Shown here in pieces: positions 1 through 5,801 of a stretch of 5,924 nucleotides of DNA. The first letter of the stretch is position 1. The number at the start of each line of letters is the position of its first letter. A program made the position numbers and the translations under genes. This DNA is from Candidatus Poribacteria bacterium (GTDB taxonomy: Bacteria; Poribacteria; WGA-4E; PCPOR2b). The notes under the pieces were generated by a model that had not been told where the DNA came from, searched no databases, and saw nothing but the letters and a program-made list of their open reading frames with translations. The DNA lies in NCBI GenBank assembly GCA_027296925.1, contig JAPUIP010000012.1, positions 1 to 5,924 of the forward strand, read 5' to 3'.

Positions 1-74
1 GCCTGTCGCGCCTGTGCCGCCTGTCGCGCCTGTGCCGAGCTTCGAGGTAAGCTTCGAGGAGCTTCGAGGTAAGC
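1..74. repeat. Short tandem-repeat tract at window edge
   Basis: The first 36 bases are two perfect copies of an 18-bp unit (1-18 and 19-36), itself two variants of a 9-mer, GCCTGTCGC and GCCTGTGCC. Immediately after it, the 16-mer GAGCTTCGAGGTAAGC occurs at 37-52 and again at 59-74 (period 22), with another GCTTCGAG at 51-58 and a further related GCTTCGAGG near 98-106. The array runs off the window, so its full length is unknown. One + strand frame reads as a Pro/Val/Ala repeat and the opposite strand as a Gly/Thr/Ala repeat, but neither is tied to a credible gene here. I read it as an intergenic VNTR-like tract downstream of the kinase gene. Confidence 0.7.
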
Positions 75-130
75 GACCGAAGGAAGTGCCTGTGGTGCTT
101 CGAGGGGAGCTTGCCGAAGTGATGACAGAG

Positions 131-1090
131 TTATTTGGGCCCAATTCCTTCGTATTGGTGATTTGGTCGGGTGGAATTGGTATAATGGCGAGTATGAGCA
201 AATATGGGACCAGCGCGGAGTTTGCGAATCGCGTCCGAAAGCTCCGCGGCATCATCAAACTGTATCGCAAATTGAAGCCCGATGAACTCGCGAAGTTCCC
301 AAAGCCGGCGTACTCGGTGGTGGAAGGTTTTGTCGAGCTTTCCACCCAACCGCACATAGGCGTCAATCACGCGATTGGCGAAACCTGCACCCAGATGGCA
401 TTGGGTGGCGAAATCTTGGGCGGTATCCCCGATGGCAGCATGCTCAAAATCGACAATACCAACCACATGAGAGCCCGATTCGTCTACCAGGATATTTTCG
501 TACCACAGGTCGCCATGTTGTAAAACCGGCATGTACCGGCGCATCCGCGTATCTGTCAGAAACGCCTCCCACCAGCGCGCGACGATTTGGTATTCTTTGG
601 CTTCGAGCAAATCTCGCAAAGGCGGCAGAACAGCGTCTCGGAGTGCCTCAAAGGCATCCGATTCGACTCGCGGAAGTGTTGGGGCCTGGTTCAGCGGAAA
701 GCGGTGCAAATCGAGCAGAAACGCAGCGATGTCGGTGGGGATGCGTTTCACATTAGCGCGCGAGAGCAGATCTGGCGCGAGCGCTTTGCCGGGAATTTTA
801 GGATATCCAATCACGCCAAACGGAAAGGGTTCCGACGGTTCAGCGTACCACCGCGGAGCCGGAATGGCGACGGAGATATATTCGCGGAGTATCGGGAGCA
901 GTCTGAACTCTTTACGATGTCCGGCGACAGTCGCCTGATTTTTCCCGATACGAAAGACGATACCTTCAAGTGTCTCCACAGCGACACTACGGAAGCCATC
1001 TCCGAGCAGGCGAAGTGATTTGACCGAGCCAAGTTCGGGGAAGGTTTGTTTCAGACATGCGGCAATTCGATTCAATTCGCTGGTTTCCAT
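131..1090 (-). CDS. Aminoglycoside phosphotransferase-fold small-molecule kinase
   Basis: Predicted 319-residue cytoplasmic kinase of the APH/choline-kinase fold, transferring ATP phosphate to an unidentified hydroxyl compound. Visible motifs, numbered from Met at 1090: N-lobe strands with FRIGK near residue 50 (probable ATP-binding Lys), a helix Glu near 61, YPKIPG hinge near 96-101, catalytic loop HGDLWYEN at 192-199 (Asp194 base, Asn199 metal ligand), and metal-binding VDF (Asp214) followed by GDTAQD at 221-226. The catalytic set looks complete. Start choice: in-frame ATGs exist at 1159 and 1090 and a GTG at 1123; none has a strong ribosome site. I chose 1090 because METSELNRI places the fold at the usual distance from the N terminus, whereas the 23 extra residues look non-domain. 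It is last in the cluster, 112 bp after the oxidoreductase. The final 20 or so residues are unlike a normal domain end and overlap a small inverted repeat. The family also covers homoserine, choline, hydroxylysine and methylthioribose kinases, so antibiotic resistance should not be assumed. Confidence 0.85.
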   Translation of the reverse strand: METSELNRIAACLKQTFPELGSVKSLRLLGDGFRSVAVETLEGIVFRIGKNQATVAGHRKEFRLLPILREYISVAIPAPRWYAEPSEPFPFGVIGYPKIPGKALAPDLLSRANVKRIPTDIAAFLLDLHRFPLNQAPTLPRVESDAFEALRDAVLPPLRDLLEAKEYQIVARWWEAFLTDTRMRRYMPVLQHGDLWYENILVDESGSHVVGIVDFEHAAIGDTAQDFATQCHLGAGFANRVIDAYVRLGGKLDKTFHHRVRRLWELREFIGLQFAIQFDDAAELSDAIRKLRAGPIFAHTRHYTNSTRPNHQYEGIGPK

Positions 1091-1202
1091 ATCCGCTTTC
1101 GGCGGGCGCCGCGGCTCGGACACAATACCCCATTTGTCACAAGTTCGCGTCTTACTCATTTTCGCAATCTGATGCGCGCCAGAGTTGATTTGGGGCGCCG
1201 TT

Positions 1203-2354
1203 TCACCGCTTCTGCTGCCGCATCTGCTCCATGTACCGCTCCCTGCCCCACAGGTCTTTCTTGTAATGCCAGCGCGATTTTTGCGGATACATTACGAGGC
1301 TTCGGTCCTCGATCGGGAACTTAACAGCCGTATGGCCGCGTCGATGAGATTCTCTCAACCCGATGGCGATTTCCAATGCATGCCGGAGATCGTCTCCCGT
1401 GGTCACCTTGAGCGGGTCACCTCTTTCCAGCGAATCGACAATCGCCTGGACAATCCCCATCATCGTGTCTCCGGGATACCGCCAGCCCTCGTCGTCATAG
1501 CCCCTTTCGTCCGCATTATATTCCTGGAAAAGCCCACTCACCTCTCTGAGATCGACAGGCCCCCGTTGCGCGGCACCGTTGGCTGCTTTCAAAAGATGAA
1601 GACCGAGCGCGGTGTTGTTCCAGTTATAAAGCACGCCGTGCGAACCAATCACCTCGATGCCCTTCCACCCGATGTCCTTGAAGTTACTGAAGCACTCAAT
1701 ACCATTGGAGAAACGGATGTAGCCCCCGACGTTTCCAAATCCGCTATCGCCCTCGTTGTACGGCTCTTCGTAGTCGCTGAAGGGGTCGCCGTCTACCCAA
1801 CCCACAACCCAGTCAACCGATGCCTTGTCTGCGAACTTCCGGGCTAAGTTGAGCCCGTGACATCCACCTTGGCTGTTCCCTTCATACAAGTTGATACGCT
1901 GAACTTCGCCGATCTCACCGGCGGCGACCAACTCGTAGGCTTTCTGGTAATCCGGATGGCTGGAGACGACCACCCCGGCGGCGAGGTGAACACCCCGCGT
2001 GCGACACGCCTCCACCATGCGATCGGCGTCCTCCAGACTGGCGGTCAGCGGCTTCTCGCAGAATATGGCCTTGACGCCGGCTTCGGCGGAGGCGACAACG
2101 GCATCCGCGTTTGGCCGGACCGGCAAGACAGGCATCGCGATGTCGATCTGTTCGTTCCGGAACATCTCCTCGTAAGTGCTGTATCCCGGTGCGTTGAAGC
2201 GTTGGCAGCCTAATTCCAGGTTTTCGGGGTCGGTGTCCGCAATAGCGACGACCTCGCACAGCGGGTGAAGGTCAAAGCCCCGGGCGCGGGTCGTCCCGGC
2301 TCTCCCGCAGCCGATGATGCCAACTCGGTATTTAGCCGTCGTGGACGCGGTCAT
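1203..2354 (-). CDS. Gfo/Idh/MocA family NAD(P)-dependent oxidoreductase
   Basis: Predicted 383-residue cytoplasmic dehydrogenase acting on a sugar, inositol-like polyol or related hydroxy compound. An N-terminal Rossmann domain (about residues 8-125) opens with VGIIGCGRAG at 11-20, the GxGxxG dinucleotide loop; ADTDPE at 39-44 follows the second strand. The family signature EKP lies at 100-102, with Lys101 the expected catalytic lysine. The C-terminal alpha/beta domain holds GGCHGLNLARKFAD (163-176), whose His166 is a candidate catalytic residue, then the sheet that normally binds substrate and forms the dimer interface. The length is typical. Start: Met at 2354 has a near-ideal AGGAGGA six bases upstream; an in-frame ATG at 2402 lies inside the preceding lyase gene and is rejected. 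The C terminus is a charged, aromatic tail (RWHYKKDLWGRERYMEQMRQ) beyond the core fold. No substrate can be named from sequence. It is translated directly after the PLP enzyme, suggesting linked steps. Confidence 0.93.
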   Translation of the reverse strand: MTASTTAKYRVGIIGCGRAGTTRARGFDLHPLCEVVAIADTDPENLELGCQRFNAPGYSTYEEMFRNEQIDIAMPVLPVRPNADAVVASAEAGVKAIFCEKPLTASLEDADRMVEACRTRGVHLAAGVVVSSHPDYQKAYELVAAGEIGEVQRINLYEGNSQGGCHGLNLARKFADKASVDWVVGWVDGDPFSDYEEPYNEGDSGFGNVGGYIRFSNGIECFSNFKDIGWKGIEVIGSHGVLYNWNNTALGLHLLKAANGAAQRGPVDLREVSGLFQEYNADERGYDDEGWRYPGDTMMGIVQAIVDSLERGDPLKVTTGDDLRHALEIAIGLRESHRRGHTAVKFPIEDRSLVMYPQKSRWHYKKDLWGRERYMEQMRQQKR

Positions 2355-2360
2355 GTACGT

Positions 2361-2368
2361 TCCTCCTA
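2361..2368 (-). promoter_or_regulatory. Ribosome site overlapping the upstream stop codon
   Basis: On the minus strand the sequence reads TAGGAGGA, then ACGTAC, then ATG. The stop TAG of the lyase gene (2366-2368) shares two bases with the AGGAGGA Shine-Dalgarno of the oxidoreductase. This fixes the oxidoreductase start at 2354 and suggests translational coupling or re-initiation between the two proteins. Confidence 0.8.
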
Positions 2369-3511
2369 GGCCGAAGGGCACTGACTCTGTTTGACAGCGC
2401 AATCAAATGCTTCTCGTAGCATCTCAATATCCTGACGCAATATCGTTGTGTTTACCGTGAGCATGATACGCCCGGAATCGGGTTCACCTGGAGAGACGGA
2501 TACCGAATGGTCCTGAAGGGTCTTGATGAAACGGTCGCGGTCTATGTCCCCGGCCACATCCATCGGGAAGATGTTAGAGCCATGCTCGAAACGCCCGACG
2601 TGGACGCCGTCCAGCGCATTGATTTGGTCGAAGAGATCTTCGGCCCGTGCCATCGCGTGAGCAAAGCGTTCTTCAAAGCCTTCGAGCCCCTGGAGCGCCA
2701 ACGCAGCCGCAAAATTCGCAGACGCCAGCCCGCCCCCGAACATGCGGCGATCGTGGTACAGACCGTCGGCAAACTGAGCCGTCCCGACCAGCATCGCCCC
2801 AAAAGGCGCGCCGAAGTACTTGTACAACGACACGTACACCGTGTCAAACAACGCGGCATACGTCGCCGCCGGAATGCCGGTCGCGGCGGCCATCATGTAG
2901 AGTCGCGCGCCATCAAGATGGGTTTGAATCCCCTGCTCACGGCAGTACTCCGTTATCGCCTTCATCTCATCGAATGGCACGATCTGCCCCGACTGACGGC
3001 GAACCGGGCTTTCGATCATCAAGGCACCGATCGGGTTCACCACGCGGCCCGTATTCGCCCGCTCTACCGCTGCTTGCAACTCTTCAAGCGAAAAATAGGG
3101 GCGGTCCTTCGCCAGCGGCACCAGGTTAATACTACTGAGTTGGCTGACGCAATCGCCGGTGTCGTTGTACAGGTGACTTTGCTCCTGCACCACCGTACGC
3201 GGCCGGTCACCGCAGAGTTTCCGAACGGCGAGATGGTTGGCGAGGGTCCCCGTCGGCATAAATACCCCTGCCTCCTTGCCTAACATCTCAGCGCATTTTT
3301 CCTCAAGCCGTTGGACCGTGCCGCCCAGCGAATAGCTGTCAGCTTCGAGCCCAACCTCGTCCTCGATGGCGATCAGACGTTGGAGCATGGCTTTTGCAGT
3401 TTTGGGCTCTCCGTCTCCACGGAAGATCACGGCCTCTTGTGGCGGGCGCGCTCCAGCCGCTGTATTGTCTGTCTGAACGGATTTGAAGGTATCGCCATTG
3501 GCGTTCTGCAT
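2366..3511 (-). CDS. PLP-dependent threonine aldolase / beta-eliminating lyase family protein
   Basis: Predicted 381-residue fold-type I PLP enzyme of the low-specificity threonine aldolase (GLY1/LtaE) and beta-eliminating lyase family, which cleaves beta-hydroxy amino acids to glycine plus an aldehyde, or eliminates a beta substituent. Seen: SLGGTVQRLEE near 61-70, the phosphate-binding MPTGTLANH at 85-93, QSHLYND with His113 (candidate ring-stacking residue), HLDGARLY at 198-205 (Asp200 to the pyridine nitrogen, Arg203 for substrate carboxylate), SLYKYFGAPFGA at 228-239 with Lys231 as Schiff-base lysine, and MFGGG at 257-261. All main PLP contacts are present. The first 25 or so residues are a polar extension before the family's usual start; ATG 3511 is supported by GAGGGG at 3518-3523. 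Where the E. coli enzyme has, as I recall, ENTH before the DGAR block, this one has ESPVRRQSG, so the substrate may not be threonine. It lies 27 bp after the second hydrolase and is coupled to the oxidoreductase. Confidence 0.9.
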   Translation of the reverse strand: MQNANGDTFKSVQTDNTAAGARPPQEAVIFRGDGEPKTAKAMLQRLIAIEDEVGLEADSYSLGGTVQRLEEKCAEMLGKEAGVFMPTGTLANHLAVRKLCGDRPRTVVQEQSHLYNDTGDCVSQLSSINLVPLAKDRPYFSLEELQAAVERANTGRVVNPIGALMIESPVRRQSGQIVPFDEMKAITEYCREQGIQTHLDGARLYMMAAATGIPAATYAALFDTVYVSLYKYFGAPFGAMLVGTAQFADGLYHDRRMFGGGLASANFAAALALQGLEGFEERFAHAMARAEDLFDQINALDGVHVGRFEHGSNIFPMDVAGDIDRDRFIKTLQDHSVSVSPGEPDSGRIMLTVNTTILRQDIEMLREAFDCAVKQSQCPSA

Positions 3512-3538
3512 ACAGTTCCCCTCATTTTTTCTTACTGT

Positions 3539-4411
3539 TCAAGACTGCCAGTGTGCGGGAACAATGGTGTCTGTAAAGCCGAATTGCTGGGAAATCCACC
3601 CTTCCTGATAGAGTCCGTCCTTGTAAGAGGAGTGCTCGCTCTCCTTCACCTGGCACTCGCTGCCAATCGCCTCGGTCAACGGCGCGATTGCATTTGGATT
3701 TCCCCAAATCAGCGTCTGGGCATGGACCTTGGGCGCACAGAAAAGCGGATCAAAATAGGACAGGGTCCGCTCAACCTGTGGCCGCTTCTCCGGAAATAGG
3801 CGTAGATAATCCGCGACCTCCTCAGGGGGGTGTTGGCGAGCCCCGTAAAAGCTCCCTGGGGATGCCACCACGTGCGTCACTTCTGGCCGCAGGGCCGCCG
3901 TTAGGAGCGGGAGGCCATCCTGCTTGACGAGCGCGAGTCGGGAACGGTCAACCTCCGGGCGGGTCAGCAGGTAGTCGACAGCCCGCAACCAATCCGCAAC
4001 AATACCGCGAAAGATGTAGGTTTCCGGCGCGTCAATTCCCTCGGTCATTAAGCCGGGGAACATCGCTGCAAAAGGCTTATCGGCGTTGCGCTGTCCGCGC
4101 CCAGCCGTTGAAAAGATGAGGAACCGCCCCCGCTTCTCGTTGGCGTCGCCTTGCGGCAGCGGCTCGACGACGCTATGATAGCCGGGGCCAAGCAGAAGGG
4201 TCGGAAACGGCCCATCGCCGTGTGGAATGCTCAGGTAGCCAAACAGCCGATAGGGACCGATGCCAGTGAAGCGAACCGTGTAGCAGTCGCAGAACTCCGT
4301 GGAGCGAATCGGTAGATGTTCCTCTTCGGGGGCAATGGGGACGGTCTCCAACTCGCGGCAGACCCCCTGCCAGTAATTGTCAAAGTCTTCCGGTGCAGAT
4401 GTGTCAGGCAT
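3539..4411 (-). CDS. Degenerate CE7-like alpha/beta hydrolase (probable pseudoenzyme)
   Basis: A 290-residue protein clearly homologous to the neighbouring acetylxylan-esterase-like hydrolase: shared landmarks include an N-terminal DFDNYW (cf. DFDAFW), the GYP-type strand, YIFRGIVADWLRAVDYLLTR, TAALRPEV, EVADYLRLFPE and RTLSYFD. The CE7-type RGQ motif is present at 105-107. However, the nucleophile elbow, GSSQG in the paralogue, reads VKQDG at 162-166, two residues shorter and without a serine. The acid Asp of the paralogue (QDNVCPP) aligns with Asn240 in NPNAIAP. A histidine (His260) remains near the expected place. The frame is open throughout and no frameshift restores a serine elbow, so this looks like a maintained but catalytically dead hydrolase, perhaps a partner or binding subunit, or one with a different mechanism. 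Start 4411 has AAGGAG at 4418-4423. No signal peptide is seen. Confidence 0.85.
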   Translation of the reverse strand: MPDTSAPEDFDNYWQGVCRELETVPIAPEEEHLPIRSTEFCDCYTVRFTGIGPYRLFGYLSIPHGDGPFPTLLLGPGYHSVVEPLPQGDANEKRGRFLIFSTAGRGQRNADKPFAAMFPGLMTEGIDAPETYIFRGIVADWLRAVDYLLTRPEVDRSRLALVKQDGLPLLTAALRPEVTHVVASPGSFYGARQHPPEEVADYLRLFPEKRPQVERTLSYFDPLFCAPKVHAQTLIWGNPNAIAPLTEAIGSECQVKESEHSSYKDGLYQEGWISQQFGFTDTIVPAHWQS

Positions 4412-4417
4412 GCGTCA

Positions 4418-4425
4418 CTCCTTTA
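4418..4425 (-). promoter_or_regulatory. Ribosome site overlapping the upstream stop codon
   Basis: The minus strand reads TAAAGGAG, six bases, ATG. The stop TAA of the first hydrolase (4423-4425) shares one base with the AAGGAG Shine-Dalgarno of the second hydrolase. It supports the start at 4411 and implies that the two paralogous hydrolases are made together, plausibly in coupled amounts. Confidence 0.75.
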
Positions 4426-5349
4426 TAGCTTCAGATGTGTTTTGAAGAAATCAGCCATGATGGGGCGGTGGTGGACACCGCCGGCGTCATGTCCGTGTCC
4501 ATCATAAGGGTAGATTTGCTTGTCTTCGGAGGCGATGGCACGCCAAGCGGCGTAACCCGTCTCTGGTGGGCAAACATTGTCCTGCAAACCGATGTAGACC
4601 ATGACGGGGCAGGTAATGCGCGGGGCAAAGTTGATGCCATCGAAATAAGCCAGCGTCTCACGCACTGCCGTTTTCCGCTCAGGATAGAGCCGCAAGTAGT
4701 CTCGGATCTCCTGATATGGGTAGGTGTGGGTCAACTCAATAGCGTCCATGTAACCACAGAGGTAGGGCGCTCCTGCGGCGGCTGCACGGACTTCGGGGCG
4801 TAGCGCCGCTGTGGAAATTGTCAATCCCCCGCCCTGACTGCTGCCGGTAACTCCGATGCGTTCACTGTCTACCTCATCACGCGAAAGCAAGAAATCAATC
4901 ACGCGTGCTGCATCAATGTAAAATCCGCGATAGGAGTACGTGTTCCGGTCAATGATGTTGTGCGTCAGCAGCCCAGGATAACCGGGATTAAACTGTTGAT
5001 TGCTGCGAATCTTCCCACGCGGCGCAGCGCTGAAGGCGGCATAGCCCTGCCGTGCCAAACCGCGTGGGATGCCCGGGTCGCTTTTGTAGCCTGGCATCTG
5101 GGCGATCGCCGGGAGTTTCCCCGATCGCTCGCGGGGCAAGGCGTACCAGCCGGCGATTCGCACACCATAGAGGCTATCGTAATGCACGTCATAAACCTCG
5201 ACCTCCGGCGTGCAGCGAAGTGGTACCAACTCCATCGTCGCGTTCAGCGGTATCTGCGCGGCCTGATCAAGCAGGTCATCCCAGAAGGCATCGAAATCAT
5301 CTGGGCGTGTGACGGTTGTTTCGTACTGATCGGGAGGCGTTCTGCTCAT
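4423..5349 (-). CDS. Acetylxylan esterase / cephalosporin-C deacetylase-like hydrolase (CE7 family)
   Basis: Predicted 308-residue alpha/beta hydrolase resembling carbohydrate esterase family 7, which removes acetyl groups from xylo-oligosaccharides and other small acylated compounds, usually in the cytoplasm as oligomers. Seen: N-terminal DDFDAFWDDLL typical of the family; APRGK at 109-113 in place of the usual RGQ (Gln replaced by Lys); SYRGFYIDAARVIDFL at 139-154; RIGVTGSSQGGG at 164-175 with nucleophile Ser171; IELTHTYPYQEIRDYL; YFDGINFAPRI; GLQDNVCPP with acid Asp257; and DGHGHDAGG with His285 (possibly His287) as triad histidine. Length matches CE7 enzymes (about 310-330). ATG at 5349 follows AAGGAG at 5362-5367 with a somewhat long 11-base spacer. 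No signal peptide is seen, so substrate must be imported. First gene of the cluster, directly downstream of the palindromic elements. Confidence 0.9.
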   Translation of the reverse strand: MSRTPPDQYETTVTRPDDFDAFWDDLLDQAAQIPLNATMELVPLRCTPEVEVYDVHYDSLYGVRIAGWYALPRERSGKLPAIAQMPGYKSDPGIPRGLARQGYAAFSAAPRGKIRSNQQFNPGYPGLLTHNIIDRNTYSYRGFYIDAARVIDFLLSRDEVDSERIGVTGSSQGGGLTISTAALRPEVRAAAAGAPYLCGYMDAIELTHTYPYQEIRDYLRLYPERKTAVRETLAYFDGINFAPRITCPVMVYIGLQDNVCPPETGYAAWRAIASEDKQIYPYDGHGHDAGGVHHRPIMADFFKTHLKL

Positions 5350-5365
5350 CGAATCTATTCTCTCC

Positions 5366-5386
5366 TTATCATGTTTTGCATGTTAA
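5366..5386. promoter_or_regulatory. Operator-like inverted repeat upstream of the operon
   Basis: TTATCATG and CATGTTAA flank a 5-base centre (8-5-8), matching as an inverted repeat at 7 of 8 positions. It lies 17-37 bases upstream of the first hydrolase start and touches its Shine-Dalgarno, a suitable place for a repressor to block transcription or early initiation. I could not find a convincing sigma-70 promoter: a TTGAAG at about 5411-5416 (minus strand) has no good partner at the right distance. It could be chance symmetry in AT-rich DNA, as it also borders the terminal repeat of the next element. Confidence 0.35.
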
Positions 5387-5513
5387 CTAATTTTCATTAA
5401 CAAAATACCGCTTCAATCTGTCATCCTGAGAGAAGCGAAGGATCTCTACTGCGGACAGGCGTGAGATTCTTCGCGCTGCTCAGAATGACAATTTTAATCT
5501 TGAAAATTAGTTA
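5384..5513. repeat. Palindromic MITE-like element with 13-bp perfect terminal inverted repeats
   Basis: The ends TAACTAATTTTCA (5384-5396) and TGAAAATTAGTTA (5501-5513) are perfect reverse complements. Inside are a second pair of arms, 5419-5446 and 5463-5490, 28 bases each, matching at 22 positions; both begin from TGTCAT-CTGAG and contain CGAAG-ATCTC on the corresponding strand. The loop is 16 bases. AT-rich outer arms contrast with GC-richer inner arms. No coding potential is seen. The inner motif resembles short dispersed repeats (TCATTCTGAGC...GAAGAATCT type) that I recall from many environmental genomes. A non-autonomous insertion sequence or REP-like palindrome is the best description. 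It lies only 35 bp upstream of the first gene, so the operon promoter may lie inside it. Confidence 0.7.
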
Positions 5514-5638
5514 TACCATTTCTGGAAAATTATAAAGCATTAATGTCATAAGTACCCGGACATAAGTTTTCGTAGGGTGGGCACCGCCCCATATGCACCA
5601 AGCTAAGAGGGAAAGTCGCGTCAATTCCGTCTTTGATA

Positions 5639-5683
5639 CCCCGATCTTCAGAACCTGTCCTCGAGCGCAGCGAAGGATCGGGG
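5639..5683. repeat. 8-bp inverted repeat enclosing a GCGAAGGATC motif
   Basis: CCCCGATC (5639-5646) and GATCGGGG (5676-5683) are perfect reverse complements separated by 29 bases. The interior CTGTCCTCGAGCGCAGCGAA resembles the left inner arm of the neighbouring palindrome at 5418-5440, so this may be a degraded half-copy of that repeat captured inside the larger element. Confidence 0.5.
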
Positions 5684-5706
5684 AGTTTCATGAGCGTCGC
5701 CTCCAA

Positions 5707-5801
5707 CCACCGAGTTGAGTCGGTGGCCTTATCGGAGGATCGGTGGACTGAACACCACCGCTGGAGGTTGCTCATGAGGCTCCGACCCCTGAAGGGGTCG
5801 G
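5707..5801. other. Tandem hairpin array, possible structured RNA
   Basis: Perfect stems follow one another: CCACCGA/TCGGTGG with a 6-base loop (5707-5726), CGGTGG/CCACCG with an 8-base loop (5741-5760), and CCGACCCC/GGGGTCGG with loop TGAA (5782-5801). The last is preceded by GAGGCT and followed by TA, a layout reminiscent of the terminal hairpin at right ends of IS200/IS605-type elements, where TnpB guide RNAs (omega RNAs) are made. No tnpB is visible, and there is no U-tract after the last stem, so a Rho-independent terminator is unlikely. Transcription is not shown by the sequence; it may only be transposon-end DNA structure. Confidence 0.4.

Noticed and set aside
2..523. Open + strand frame beginning with a Pro/Val/Ala repeat and running to 523
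   Set aside because: Nearly 400 bases lie antisense to the well-supported kinase gene; the proline-rich start is explained by the tandem repeat, and no domain is recognisable.
131..1090. Antibiotic resistance gene (aminoglycoside phosphotransferase)
   Set aside because: The fold motifs are shared by many metabolic kinases; metabolic neighbours and the lack of recognisable resistance-type signatures argue against assigning resistance.
1185..1847. 220-codon + strand frame opposite the oxidoreductase
   Set aside because: It is fully antisense to a gene with clear Rossmann and EKP motifs, has no family features and is a composition-driven shadow.
2355..2402. Upstream ATG at 2402 as the oxidoreductase start
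   Set aside because: It would overlap the lyase gene and add 16 non-domain residues; ATG 2354 has an ideal AGGAGGA and leads straight into the Rossmann fold.
2507..3283. 258-codon + strand frame opposite the PLP enzyme
   Set aside because: Arg/His-rich, low-information translation antisense to a convincing PLP enzyme; no ribosome-site or domain support.
3539..4411. Frameshift or sequencing error as the cause of the missing catalytic serine
   Set aside because: The frame matches the paralogue on both sides of the elbow and neighbouring frames do not give a GxSxG; the acid residue is also independently lost.
5782..5801. Rho-independent terminator
   Set aside because: The stem is strong but is not followed by a T-tract on either strand.
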